Origin: Biscogniauxia marginata
Taxonomy: Eukaryota > Ascomycota > Sordariomycetes > Xylariales > Xylariaceae
Direction: 5' to 3'
Length of the DNA: 64,000 bases
NCBI GenBank assembly: GCA_022695795.1
Contig: MU404090.1
Location: forward strand, 186,001-250,000
Positions 43,873 to 55,833 of the stretch are shown here, one piece after another; positions within the stretch are counted from its first letter, which is position 1; the number at the start of each line of letters is the position of its first letter. Under the pieces are notes generated by a model. The model saw only the letters and a program-made list of their open reading frames with translations, was not told where the DNA came from and searched no databases. Position numbers and translations under genes: made by a program.

Positions 43873-46800
43873 GGAAATGTGACCTGGAATCTATTTGTCG
43901 TACTCTGGGTGGCGTTGGAAGATCTGTGTTATCGACAGGTATGTATAGTCGGGAATGTCAGTATGAGTCTTTTGAATTGGTTGTAGAGTCCGGTAGTGGT
44001 AGTGGTAGTTGTAGTTGTAGTTGTAGTTGTGCATTGCGTTGGTTTTGTTCTTAGGTCTTAGACACCGTGCGAGACGAATAGCCCGGCTTACAAGGGAGAG
44101 GGGGTTAATTAGGTATGTAAGATGCAGCACGTCGAAAGAGGCTGACGAGTACGTCAAATGATCTGGAACGGAACAGACAGGCAGAGAAATACACATCACC
44201 CTAAGCAGCCAAAGATATGCCATCTACGGTTGCTGCGGTCTGGTTGACGGCGCACCGCAGGCTGACTGGGATTCACCTCAACGTCTGGGTAGGATTGCTG
44301 TGCCTGACTCACTGTGAGGCGCCCAATCAGTACAGGGTACGTTGCCCAACGTGCTACGGGATTGGAAGCCCAGCCGCCTAATTGTCAAAGGAGACCGTCG
44401 TTCCGGAGAGTGTAAACTGGAGACATTCCGGGCGTTGGGTTGGGGCCAGGTTGGGCATGAATGCAGCCGTCCTCGACTATTGGGTGCGTGACAATCTTCT
44501 GATTTGCCACCCGGTGCCAAGTCACGCAAAGGTGCAATATTTTCAACCACTCCCTTTTCTCGTCACCTTGTGCACACTGAGACTGGGCAATCCTCCGCTG
44601 GCGGAATGACGTACTTAGGTCTTCGCTGCCCTACAATGCCTCTTCTCTCTGCGAGGCAGTGTGGTCGCCAATGCCACAGAATCGCGCCCTCGCTGTCTGG
44701 GGCCAACCCATGTGGTTGCCATGAGGGTGATCTCGGATGCAGACGCATTCTGATCGAAACCAACCAGCCTGCTGGGGCCACTCGCTGGAAACTGCTGCTG
44801 CGACCGTGAAATCATTGGGAATTGTCCGCCCTGGGCCCTAGTCCCCGGGTCCTCACGGGAACGGGCGATTCCTCGAGTGGTCGGTTTACTGAGTTGGCGT
44901 AAGTGATTCCTCTGCAAATAATCCGAAGATCCTCCATGCTAACGCCTGCAAGCTCTGCATTTCTGCCCTCTGTTCGTTCGCTAGACGGTGGACAAGATGC
45001 AGTAGCGCATAAGAGGTCGGGTATTAGGGCTGCCCCCCGCGACGAACATCTGGGTCGCGGTGTAGGATAGGAGACTGCCACGAGCCCGGCACACGGCGGA
45101 GTTCAAGGTGAGAACTGCCACCATCTAGTGGTATGTTCAAGACTTGAAACAGCTTAAGGCGGCATACTGTAGATGCAGGTTTTGCATTTACGAGGACCGC
45201 CGTAGGTGACAAGTGATTTCATTCTCAATGCCAGGTCATCAAACCTCTGCAAATATTTTGGATCGCATTTGATACATACATTCGAGATGCCATGACCATC
45301 ATGCTGACCGAGCTTTGCCGTCCCGGTCCGCCCGAGGTGGCCGGACACGGTTAGATGCGTGGAGGAGAAGGGGGGAGACGAATCGAAAGCAGCATCCCGG
45401 CCTATAGTGGGTAGTGGTTTGTGCCAGACCCGGAAATCCCCCATAAAATATTATATATACATGCTTATGACCATACAGCGACGACAACCTGGCGGCATCC
45501 CTTTGACTACTATTCTGGTGCTTTCGCATGCTTGAAATGGGCACGTTCTTGCATAACAAACAAATTAGTTTGTTTGCATGGCCCGTGATCTTTATCAGAT
45601 GCATCCGATTGCATCAGGCCGTCGAAACGCGCTATAGCGGTTGAATGGGTCCCCTTGCTATAGGGGGGGCCTCTCTATATTCAAAAAGAGCCGCACGCGT
45701 TTAGCGCTTCTACCATAACCAAATATTAGAAGCCAGCTCATTGTTGCATGCGCCAGACTCAGGTCCAGTTGCTATAGTTACTACGGGGGTTTGCCTTTCC
45801 ACCCTTTCCCATGCATACCGAATCGCTCACTCGGTCAGGTTGAGCCACTCAGGTGGACTTGCTTGCATGACTATGCCAAGTGCGTTGTCTCTTTATGTGG
45901 TATGTACATGTGTTATGTACATGTAGCTAGTTGACTGACTTTCTCCTGTAGTATTAGTGAGACATTATTAATGAAGGACATACAGGTACCTCGATGGCAT
46001 GACAGTTGTACATACAGTCCTTGGTAGATGCGTCTAGCATCGTCCCAGTACAACTCCACTGCAGCCCCATAACGCGCGGTACCCCGCCAATATGGACCTT
46101 CGCTAGTAGAATAAAGCAACCGGGTTCGCTCGAGTTGGTCTCTCGTGTAGAGCCTATCAAGTCTCTCTTTTCAGAACCTGGGGGTTGTCATTGGATAACC
46201 TGGAGATTCTCAGATATAGTGCCAAAAGTGGTTCTGTTCTAGAATGGTAATGATAAAGTGGCTTTCGCAATCTGCATGTCGAGTTGGGAAAGCCGGGGCC
46301 ATTGCCATGTAAGTGTCAATACTGCTAATGTTTTCTCCCAGTTCCTTTCGGTTAGATTCACGTCGAGATGTGCCACTTGCGGGGCTTATATCGAATCCTG
46401 ATGGAGCCTTTTGTATCCATTTTCTTCTCCTCTGATTGCGCGGGGGTGTTCTTGACAGTGCTACCTCGGTGTCTTGAAGGGTGAGTTTGCATGGCGTGCA
46501 AGTACGGTGTAAGCATCGTATTCAGTTATCACTTCTGAAGATCAGAGTTCATACACCTAACCTAATATTTTCATTTCTACCAATTGGTTCAGTAGACTGT
46601 TATCTGTCTGGTAAAATTGCTGTGCACAAGAGCCTAATAATGTACCTAACATTCTATCTGTGATACTAGCGGTGTGGTGGTAAGGAAGAACCCCATTGGC
46701 CTTCATTTCCTCTGCGTCTGGTCCCAAATACGTTTTCGGCATCAATGCGTCAAACACATACGGTCATTACCCATTATGTAAAATATCAAGCTTGCTTGCC

Positions 46801-48607
46801 TCGCAAGTTACGGCCACGCGGCTAAAGACTCTGGCTCGAGAGTCTTCAGCGGCGTGGAGCCGGTCACGATCGAGCTGGCCTCAGGCAAGGGGGCTTGGGA
46901 ACCACTTTTGCCTTGATATGTGGTATATTTCACCCGCTTACTGACATCCTAGATTGTGAGAAAGACGTATGCTTAGGCAGGGTAAGAAAGTCATGAAGAT
47001 AAAGCGGCATGGCCTTCTGCAGCTGAATGATAAGGAATGGTGCTCATAAAGAGCTAAATATATTGTCTCGCTTGGCCGAGCTCAATATGTATAATCATGT
47101 TCAATAAGAAGTTGAAAAATGTGGTACTGGGTAAATATGATACAGCAGAAGTATGAGAGGTGATAAAGTTGTCATTAAGAGCCTGATATCTTGATACCCA
47201 ACCTTTTATAAGCTCAACCCATTAATAGGTAAGGCATAGCATATGCTAAATAAAGGAGCACCTCCATACATTATGATACCTAAATTTATTCGGTGAGGAT
47301 GCCGGGCCTTATTCGTTAAAACACTGATTCTCCATTCTCAGCTTATACAGGACAGAATATCCTAAGTCTTCATACGTCTCTCTGTCTCTCAGTTAGTCGC
47401 GTGAATGAATAAGAAGCTACGCTTACACGTCCTCATATTAGCCTTCGCCGACTCTGGGTAGTGTTGCTGCATCCAAATACATAGCCAAATACATATAATA
47501 TGTGTATAACATGCGCTGGACCATATATGACCATATATATGCTTTTGGTCACTGGCTTGTGTCGGGAGAGCAACTATTATTGGTATATGAGAATAGACCC
47601 ACCAATACTATATCATCATATATGGCCTATAGTGTAGCACGTGTCGTACCTATCTGGCTCTACGTTGGACTAATAGGCTTTTTAGAATTTCATATATTCG
47701 CCTAATCTCGAATACCAGTAACCTTCTAGAGAAATAAAAGTCATCGGACAATAAGCAATATCATCACATGGAAAGTTATATCTGCTCGTAGAATGAACTT
47801 CCCACGACGTAATTACTTGAAACATTCTTTCGATAGTTGCTCAGAGGCTTCTAAACGAAACCATAGTATAGTTTATTAGGGATATCAGCCATCGACGAGG
47901 GATCGACGAGGGTATTCTCTTCACTGTATCTTCGAACAAGTATGGCATCCTCCAATAATCCTTACCCAAGGTGCTTGAGTAAATAAGGTGACAGCGACGT
48001 AATACGAATTAACTTATCTCATCCAGCATAAGACATATACCAAACTTCTCAGCCATATCATCATAATATACATATAAATAGCACTATTATCTCCTCCTAT
48101 AGGCTGGCTCTCTTCCTTTGGGGTCTTGTTCTTCTTTTTCTACTTTTTCTTTTTTCAAACTTGCATTACTCCTACTGTCCAAGCAACCACAACATATCTA
48201 TTCGCACAAACATAAGGATCAATTTGTGGGAAGTCGAGATACAAAGACTTTTCTTTCCAAAGTCATTAGCATTGTTCGGAATGAAATAAATAAAATAAAT
48301 TCTGTTCTAAATTTTCGAGCTTCTGAATTTGGCCACCTGGGTGTCATTATTCTCCATAGGGAGGATGGAGATATTTGAAACCTTTTAGAGTTCGGTGACA
48401 CTTGATATTAAGTTACGTTATATATTTCAATTGTTCAGTTCTAGAAATATATCTCTGATGAAGTCGTAAATTCAAAATAAAATAAAAAGATTCTGCACAC
48501 TGAAGCATTTAACTAACTGATCACATTAAACTAGAGAACCTAAAACCCATTTTAATAATCCATCACTTCCCATATTACCTATCATAAATCATCGGCACAC
48601 TATCTTC
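43873..48607. other. Gene-poor intergenic region of 4.7 kb
   Basis: Nothing with a believable domain, start and length is seen on either strand. The part next to 43873 is the promoter of the coiled-coil gene and has a trinucleotide-type repeat at 43992-44030. Short frames on both strands near 44.3-45.6 kb are GC-richer than the rest, and one on the minus strand (45154-45444) ends with two Cys-x2-Cys pairs. These could be untranslated exons or an undetected small gene, but I cannot assemble one. The interval 47-48.6 kb is AT-rich. Confidence 0.45.
43992..44030 (+). repeat. GGTAGT/TGTAGT microsatellite
   Basis: Three units of GGTAGT-type followed by about four of TGTAGT-type repeat, about 120 bp upstream of the coiled-coil gene start, probably within its 5' UTR or promoter. 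Confidence 0.8.
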
Positions 48608-49751
48608 ATGGACTCGCTCTATCATTATACATTTGGCATACTGCCAGAGGAAACTGATCTACTCTCAGAATGTGGTACCTCTGAGCCATTCTACTCTCCG
48701 CCAGACTATGTTGTACGCATTGTTCCAGGAGGGGGGCCAGCCTTGCTGACACTGTCGACTACGCGCAATATACCTTGCCTTCCACCCAGATTTTAGATCT
48801 GGAGGTATTTCTAAGTCATCACTAGAGCTTGTCTCTAACCCGCAGCAATACCTGCCATGCAGAAATGACCGAGGAGACCATCCGCAGTGTATTGGATTAT
48901 CCAGGTACCAGGTGTCGAGACCGTCGTGTTCGGATCGGCAGCTTTTCGAACCCGATGATACTAGTATATCGGTCCGTACCTAGTGATGAACGAGAGCCAC
49001 AGAGCTCTGATGACTTGTGACGGCATCATTACGTCACACAGATAGCTATATCTAGTCGCAACCTGCTTTTTCCATCCCTCGACAAGATCTATCCTCATCT
49101 TCTCGTCATCTTCCATTCGAACCATTCCTTTCTTTCCCCATACATCAAACGATTCAACGATCTCGAGCGCCTTCTTCGCAAATGCCTTGTCTTTCTCACA
49201 TATATGGACACCATGTTTGGATTTAATTGATGGTTCATCTTGCGGACGCTGAGCTCCCAACGAGGGGACTCGTTCGCGAATATCCTTGTCTTCATGAACA
49301 GCGTTCCAAACATCCTCATCTGTAGTTGAATCTGATTGTAGAGCGAAGAGAACGTCGTCGGATAGTTCCAATTCATCAGAAATCCAGAAGTCTTGAAGTT
49401 TCTGAAGATATGGCAAATGCCGTCTGCACCATGCATGCCTTTTCCCATGTCACTGAGAAACATCCTTCTTCCTCGAAATCTTGGATTTTTCCCAATTTTG
49501 TTTTTCGTTTGATGCGGATTGGTTTATCAATTGTGTTATTCTTGAAGAGGGAGCATCTCCAAGAGAGACTCTTGGAGATTACTAGTTATATAGCTATCTG
49601 TGTGACGTAATGATGCCGTGACATGACTGCTCGGTATAACCGCCCAGTCTATGGGGTCTGTGTGTTGCAAATCGAACGAAACCAAGTGAACCGCCCGTGG
49701 TGGGAGGAAGAATTCAAGGAAATCCAAATTGTTCATGAATACGTACACTAA
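48608..49751 (+). pseudogene. Coding remnant split by a TIR element
   Basis: Open, protein-like stretches on the + strand lie on both sides of the 608-bp element. Left pieces read DSLYHYTFGILPEETDLLSE, DYVVRIVPGGGPALLTLS, TCHAEMTEETIRSVL and, in another frame, VETVVFGSAAFRT. Just before the element, LVMNESHRAL leads into the target site. If the element and one copy of TGACT are ignored, the same frame continues past 49624 with ARYNRPVYGVCVLQIERN and RPWWEEEFKEIQIVHEY to a TAA at 49749-49751. Stops and frame changes on the left (for example near 48935-48955) show that the gene is also damaged there, unless unseen introns remove them. I do not recognise the family. Confidence 0.5.
49016..49623. 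mobile_element. 608-bp element with 36-bp terminal inverted repeats and TGACT target duplication
   Basis: The left end begins TGTGACGGCATCATTACGTC at 49016. The right end is its inverse, finishing GATGCCGTGACA at 49623; the 36-base repeats differ at a single base (fourth position) and then stay alike for a few more. Both sides carry the 5 bases TGACT (49011-49015 and 49624-49628). Each terminal repeat contains an internal GTGACG...CGTCAC palindrome. The inside has an open minus-strand frame (about 49416 down into the left repeat) that looks protein-like (DVWNAVHEDKDIRERVPSLG, ESFDVWGKKGMVRME) but shows no transposase motif. The element is therefore a non-autonomous terminal-repeat DNA element, possibly carrying a captured gene piece. 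The superfamily is not assigned. Confidence 0.85.
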
Positions 49752-49990
49752 TGAACCGTGTCCTGTGCAATACCTCCCTTATTACGTCTCGAGGAAGGGG
49801 TTACATACGACGGACGTATGAGGTCTCAGTCAACGTGCAGTGAATAATTTACGGTGTACAATTTATATCCCTTACCTCTTCAATTCGGCACAGGTTGGAG
49901 TTTGGGAACTAGGAACTTTGTTCAAGGGAGAGGCCAAAGAGTCTCTTCAGACCATGTCATATGCACAAACACTCTCCAAGCTCTGCCACT
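49752..49990. other. Short spacer before P450 3' end
   Basis: Convergent 3' flanks of the split remnant and the P450. No feature is visible. Confidence 0.4.
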
Positions 49991-50056
49991 CTACTGTTCT
50001 GCATTCTGCGCCACTGGCACGAATCGAACGCGGACCTCGGGCTTCTGGTACATGCC

Positions 50057-51911
50057 TCATCCCCTCAAGTCTTCGTCCATGTCGATATGTTGTCCACCCA
50101 CTATTTCCATATCGAAAGTCCATAGGACTTTTGCAATGAACAGCCTACTCTGCCACCAGGCGATCTCCCGTCCCGCGCAGATGCGAGGTCCCTGGCTAAA
50201 TGGATGGAACCCTTTGCGGTTGTCCTCGGAAAACTGGATATCATAGAGAGGGTGGTCTACTGGCAGCCACCTCTCCGGCCTGAAGCTCAAGGGGTCGCGG
50301 AAGTTGCGTGGGCTACGTGCCAACGCAAAAGAGCTGGATTGGCAAATAACCTCGTGTTTCCATAAATGTCAATAAATGACTGGAATATAGAGAGCTAATA
50401 ACTGGAAGTAGAATGAACTACTTACCCCTTTTGGGATGAATGTTCCGTCAACTACAGCGCCTGGACTTACGACTGGCATGCCCGAGAGAATACCTGGCAT
50501 CACGCGGAGGGACTCCTTTAAAAAGGCTGTCAAGTACGGCAACAGTGCAGCTGCACCTGGAGTGATATCGTCGTAGTTTTTAAACGAGTCCCTGATCTCT
50601 TTAGCTAATATATTTTGAGTGAGGGGCTCTCTAAGGAGATAATATATCGAGAAATATAACCATAGTGCTGGAGGCTTGTATCCTGCTACTAGCAGCTGGC
50701 CTGCGATTTGTTCGAGATGGCGCATCTCCTTTCTATCTTTGGGGGGCTCGCGGTCCTCCGGAACGATCTGTTCGAAAAAGTCGAGGTGCTCAACAGCTCC
50801 CTTGCGCCGGATGCGCCGCTCTAACTGCTGTCGGCTGTGATCCCTGATGTGGGAATGGGGTCTCATCGCGGTGAGTAGCAGGAATATATACTTTAACGGG
50901 CTGAGAAGGGGAAAGCGCCATGACATTTGGATGGCCACAATGGCTTTGCTAAAGCCCGCTAGTAGGGAAAGATACGGCGGCTCTTTCACTATCTAAAAGT
51001 GAGCAATCTCTCCTTTTCGCTAAACTGTAAAATGAGGGACTTGCTGTCTTTTAGAGCGTTCATCTCCCGGTTATAAGCCATATCAGCCGAGATATCTACG
51101 GCCACCCAATTGATCCATGTGGGCAAGCTGACACCCTGAGCTCCTCCACCTAAGGCTTTCATGCGCCCAACGAACAGGTCAACATATTTATGTAGGGTCG
51201 GCTCCTTAGCTTTGAGTGCCCGCCCGCTGAAGGCTGGTGATAACTGCTTGGCTACTTGACGGTGTCGTACTGGGTCCCATTCCCAAATGATGCCGCCGTG
51301 CTCATCATTCCCGTGGTTGTTGATCTGCGTCTTCGCAAAGAGCTCCAGATTCTTGGTGTGGGAGGCGTAGAGATCTGCATTATCTCATATAAGTCTAGAT
51401 ACTTCACGTACCTCGGTTTCATGCTCCTCTGTTACCATTTAATGCCTGCGGGGTGACGAATACCAGCTCGTTAGGCGCATATCGGACGACGTCGCCTAGC
51501 CAGATTCGATCAGCAGTTGAGGAAGTAGCGGTTATGGCAACGATCCGTCCATACCGTACTTTTTGAGGACATCCTCAACGGCCCAGGGCCATCGTCCTGA
51601 TAATCTGTATAGCTGGTGAGGACTGGTTTGTCTAATGGACCCGAATTACGACACTGGCAGGGAAACATACGAATGGTAGGCGTACCAAATATCAGAGATG
51701 GCTGCAAGCTTCGGGCCGGGATATTTGGATAGCGGGTGGAAGTATAGGCGCCATATCGATCTAATGGTCAAGTAGAACCCAACCTGTGAGGATACTAAGT
51801 AAGAGACGCGGTTCAATAAGGCCTTCCAGCTATCCGTACACTTCCAAAAATAAAGGTCAGCGACTGCTGAACTGTTCCCATTTCGGGCAGATGGTTCGCA
51901 AGGGATGCCAT
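50057..51911 (-). CDS. Cytochrome P450 with a premature stop near the C-terminus
   Basis: The inferred join is complement(50057..50350, 50426..50988, 51045..51374, 51436..51495, 51555..51604, 51671..51783, 51840..51911): seven exons, 493 residues. Visible are the N-terminal proline region FHPLSKYPGPKLAAISDIW, KKYGDVVRYAPNELVF, the ExxR helix KESLR, PERWLP, and the haem loop FHPFSQGPRICAG with the Cys ligand. Two oddities exist. The I-helix reads VAGYKPPALW instead of the usual AGxDT(T/S), lacking the acid-alcohol pair. The stop TGA at 50057-50059 stands where related P450s have Trp in DLRGW; the same frame then continues for about 21 codons (GMYQKPEVRVRFVPV) to a TAG at 49991. Intron 5 appears to use a GC-AG pair (GCAAGT donor). 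It may still fold, or be a recent pseudogene. No cluster partner is next to it. Confidence 0.75.
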
Positions 51912-53516
51912 AGTTGGGAGTGGGTGGAGGTTGGGTGCGCTTCGAGAACGGAGGAACAGTATGGTATCAGAATATAAGGGATGGAGGAGGTAGCCCAGTT
52001 ATGACGGCAGATGTCGGCCCGGTTGGTAGCATTGCTCGAGGTCGCGTTGCGTTAGGTTGAGGGAGATGTGTGACGAACCTCCCTGTTTGTTCCTAGTCAG
52101 CTGACTTCACAGGTGAGTACGTATTAGGTTTTTCTTGTTTTGAAAGTAACAGTGGATTAAGGTTAATTCAAGAGATTTATAATGCTTTGTTCGTTAAAGA
52201 GATTTTAAGGTACTCTCATTATAGTATTAAAGAGTAACTATAATTTTAAATTAATAGCTAAAAAACTAAAATGAATAACTAGATATAAAGGAAATTTTAT
52301 TCTTTTTATACTTATTTTCCCTTTATACATGATTTCCGTTTTGGTATGTTAAATACCTTTAGATCTTTGGATCCCCGAGGATCTAACGTACTGGATTTTT
52401 ATGGATTCCGGAATTAACGGGAATCCATACCACGTGACGTTGCACTGCACCTCTAACCTAAACCATCCGTTCTTTACGTTCTTGGTCCGTGCCTGACACC
52501 CTTGTTGAAGACCCCTTTAACACTGTTGGTTCGTAACAAATAATCGAAGATGGCTAGAATTATACCTCCGTACTAAGTTGCTCAATATAAAAGCAAGTCT
52601 CGATTTTCCCTTATCCTCTAACCAAATAAATACGCTCGTTTTAAAAGCACTTATATATTATCAACTCATTTTGACGTTAGTGATGCATTACCCTTATAAA
52701 TTCCTCATTGGTCTCCTTGTTTGTATAATGGTTAATGGTCAAGCTCTCCTGGATTATCATCCCAGCCAATCAATCTTCGCATGACAACCTGGAGACAGCA
52801 AACTCCTAGACGAGAAGTGCATATGTTCTTCGCTAGCAATATTCTATTTTCTGCAACTATTATTCTCTCTTCTCTATTTTAATGCCAAGTCATCTCTACC
52901 TGGTTTGAAAAGAGCCTATACCTTGATATTGTGTGGTCAAGGCTATCGCAGTGGCGTCTCCATAGCAATCCGAAGTCCACTGAGATAATACAAATTTTCA
53001 TCCATCCTTAAATTCAATGACTATTTTATTTTATCATATCAGTTACTCTAATATCTTGAGAAAATTCTTTTTTGCCAAGCCATCTTTCACTTTAATTTGC
53101 ACTCCACAACACACCTTCACGTGACAACTAGTAAAGCAACCATTTATCCGCCGCCCGCCTCATTGTGCTAACTTTTCTTCACCATCTGTGACGGCTATGA
53201 ACAACTAACACCAATGACAATAAAGCCCCTCTTGTATTCACTATAACAACGAGGGACGGGGAACAATAAGCGTTGAGGGTACATACCTTACACCCATATG
53301 TATTTAACTGTGCGAATGGTCCTAGCTACCACTCTAGGTTTCCTTTTTTTCCCCCGAACCTTAAGTATTTTCGTCAATAGACCAGGAAATCAAGCATCGT
53401 CTTCGATACCATCTACGCTGCCATGACACACCATCATCGACCTCTGTCACTGAGAGCCTACCTCCTCCCATAATTGCATTGCCTTCTCTTGTAATTCTAC
53501 TATACCAATTGACGTC
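51912..53516. other. AT-rich intergenic region
   Basis: Divergent promoters of the P450 (-) and the 2EXR gene (+). The stretch 52140-52340 is very AT-rich. A 43-bp piece at 53380-53422 is the intact counterpart of the site split by LTR copy 2 at 33763. No gene is supported. Confidence 0.5.
53380..53422 (+). repeat. Uninterrupted copy of the LTR A target sequence
   Basis: The sequence GACCAGGAAATCAAGCATC, then TTCGATACC, then CTACGCTGCC matches, with a few changes, the two flanks of the solo LTR at 33763-33890 (33738-33762 joined to 33891-33914). The pair shows that a short segment was duplicated in the genome and that one copy was later hit by the LTR. Its own role is unclear; here it lies about 100 bp before the 2EXR gene start. 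Confidence 0.65.
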
Positions 53517-54323
53517 ATGGCGAGCTTCACGCCTTTCAGCCGTCTTCCTACAGAATTGCGGCATATGATCTGGGAACTTGCCATCGAGGAGGAGAGCAAG
53601 CACCGACTCGTTCTTCTCGACGTCCTCATCAAGCGGATCACTCCCACGAGCTCCTTAGTTTCCCCATTCCTCACCACATGCCACCAGTCCCGTCACGTTG
53701 CCTTGAAGCACTTCAACACTACCGTCGAAGTATTTCGGATGCCTCGCTCAGAGAGAATTAGACTTTCATCCTTCGATGATGGTACAACTCCGAGGAGAGA
53801 GACTGGGCTTACACGCTTTTGCCTATGGGCTCTAAATCCTCTCCGCTTTCGAGAGCCTAAGGGTATTCTCTATCTCAATCTCAGTCGCGACATCATCTTC
53901 CCGTTTATGTTGCCAACGGGCAGTCTTATGGCGACACAGGAATGGCGCGACTTAACAAATGATCGGGAGGGGCCATGGAATGCGTCATTAGAACACACAA
54001 CGAAGCCATTATCGGGTGTTGATCCACTTTCCCTCATCAAAACCGTTCACTTGTTTTCCATCAACGGCACAAGACCTCGAAGCCCCAAATACAGAACATC
54101 TCGAGACTCCTTCTACCCCGAGCATAATCTGACTACTGTCGACTCGGTCTACTTCCTATTTTTAGAGGGAATGTCGAGTTTGGAACGTTTATTCTACGAC
54201 CTGACCTCGCTAAGTGGTCGTGAGTTTCTCCAGAAGTGGAGCGCATACTATATGGAATTCGAATTATGCAAGACTGAAGAAGTCCCGGCTGTCGACCAGT
54301 TGATATATTCAGATGGGATATAG
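53517..54323 (+). CDS. 2EXR domain protein
   Basis: An intronless gene of 268 residues. The N-terminus FTPFSRLPTELRHMIWELAIEEES is the diagnostic start of the fungal 2EXR domain (LPxELRxxIW). It is followed by RLVLLDVL and, after a spacer, PFLTTCHQSRHVALKHF, the second conserved block. Further on, RDIIFPF, LSLIKTVHLFSI and SSLERLFYDL fit the family. 2EXR proteins are a large, lineage-expanded fungal group of unknown biochemical role, related in style to F-box-like proteins. A decayed relative with an LTR inside lies 0.8 kb downstream. The gene looks intact; the start at 53517 is the only ATG before the conserved block. Confidence 0.82.
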   Translation: MASFTPFSRLPTELRHMIWELAIEEESKHRLVLLDVLIKRITPTSSLVSPFLTTCHQSRHVALKHFNTTVEVFRMPRSERIRLSSFDDGTTPRRETGLTRFCLWALNPLRFREPKGILYLNLSRDIIFPFMLPTGSLMATQEWRDLTNDREGPWNASLEHTTKPLSGVDPLSLIKTVHLFSINGTRPRSPKYRTSRDSFYPEHNLTTVDSVYFLFLEGMSSLERLFYDLTSLSGREFLQKWSAYYMEFELCKTEEVPAVDQLIYSDGI

Positions 54324-55147
54324 GCCTAGGAGCAAGGGATGTGGGCAGGAGGTTATGAGAATCCCGGTACCTCAGTCTATGTGCTAAGATCTTTCGGATG
54401 ATGACTTAATCAATGTGTTACGAAGGGGGATTGACGAACACATTTGAAGGTGGAGCTTTTCCGAGAAATGGGTGTTAAGGCGAACCGTACGTATGCTATT
54501 TTGAACCATAAATCCGGGGTTACAAACTCTGAAAGCCAATGGACAATGCAAACTCATCACGGATTGAATTGCGGAGGCACATTGTCTGAATGGATAGCGA
54601 TTCTCGGTGTATTTCAGACCAAGAGAGATCATTATCATGGTCGGCGTAGTAATGATGTGTGTTTGGATCATATGATTATACTCGTCGTTTTTGCGAGAAG
54701 ACAGGTACACATGTGACTCGTCGAGATGCATTTTATTATGTGCCCATTTCGTGATGTTTATTAGCCTGCCTTCGTTTTATAATAGTAATAAACGCGTGAT
54801 ATAATTACAATTTCCACGTATATTCACATATCCACGTGATGAGGTAACGTAGGAAATCACATTGGCAGGTGGTATCTGTAAAGCCTTTCTTAATTGTACA
54901 TTAATTAGCGTACTTCTTGATATAAGAAGCAGACAACGCGAGGCCTAGAAGTTATATAGGCACCATTGCGCTCCAGGATAGAGAGACAAGATTCTGCTTG
55001 AAGAGCATGTATCTGTAAATCGGATTCGACTCTCACGCCCGTTTTCCAAACTAGATATTAATACGAAGAGTTCGAACTACGCTGATCTACTACGAATCAA
55101 GTATCTATCGTTATCATACCTTACTCACTCGATATTTCACAGCCAAT
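54324..55147. other. Intergenic spacer between 2EXR gene and 2EXR pseudogene
   Basis: About 0.8 kb of mixed composition. Short frames overlap on both strands without domains. No repeat was recognised. Confidence 0.45.
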
Positions 55148-55833
55148 ATGTCATCACTCGCGCCGCCGTCATTCCCTAGTTCCCATACCTGTCCATCGAG
55201 CTACAACAAGCAACATGGCTCTTCACCATCGAGCCTGAATACAGCGAGCGCATGGTCCCCGCCGGCGACATAACCAGCCTCATCCATCCCACGCTCCGTC
55301 TCGTCTTCCCCTTGCTCTCCGTCAACCAGCAGTCGCGGTCCATAGCCCTGCAAACCTATTCCGTGTCGATGCCCGTCTTTCTCTGTCGGCGACATACCCA
55401 ACGACCCTGCCGCTATTTTCATGTTTATGAGTGACATGCGGCCCGGCTTCCACGACGGATCAGGACTTGCCTGTAAGGGTACGGTATACAACTTGTTGTT
55501 GCGCTGGAGAGGGAAAGCTCCTCTCTAGGCCTACTACTCTAAGTACTATATACATGCTAAAGCACGGGCCATCTGTCCGTGACATCGCCGTACGCAATAA
55601 ACCGCCACCACCACCAGCACAAGGACACGCTGCACCTGTGCCCGAAGCACGAAACATTCATCGGCTTCTGCGAGACGGGGCTGATAGACTGCGTTTATTC
55701 CCACCACCTGCGGGGTACGACGAAGGGGGCAGCGACGCTCATGAAGTCTCGGAGGCTGAACAAGTGGCTGCACCGCGAGGCCGTCGACCTGCGGGCCGCG
55801 GGGGCCACGCCTAATAGTTCGTACTGGGTTTGA
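55148..55833 (+). pseudogene. 2EXR pseudogene interrupted by a solo LTR
   Basis: Starts MSSLAPPSFPS; after a one-base frame slip it continues FPYLSIELQQATWLFTIEPE, a degraded 2EXR LPxELRxxIWxFTIEP block. VFPLLSVNQQSRSIALQTYS then follows as the second conserved block. The frame shifts again near 55400, and a 113-bp family B LTR sits at 55472-55584. Behind it a protein-like stretch resumes (HHHQHKDTLHLCPKHETFIG to a stop at 55831-55833). With at least two frame slips and an inserted LTR, it cannot make the full protein. Its intact neighbour at 53517 suggests local duplication of the family, though the two are clearly diverged. Confidence 0.6.
55472..55584 (+). mobile_element. Solo LTR-like element, family B, copy 2
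   Basis: A 113-bp sequence beginning TGTAAGGGTACGG and ending CTGTCCGTGACA, the inverse-orientation counterpart of 32590-32704. The flanking 5 bases are ttgcc and tcgcc, a target duplication with one change. It lies inside the decayed 2EXR gene and splits it. Confidence 0.72.

Noticed and set aside
45154..45444. Possible small zinc-binding protein on the minus strand (VCIKC, KCKTC)
   Set aside because: No second exon, no family I know, and it overlaps equally long frames on other strands; left as unsupported.
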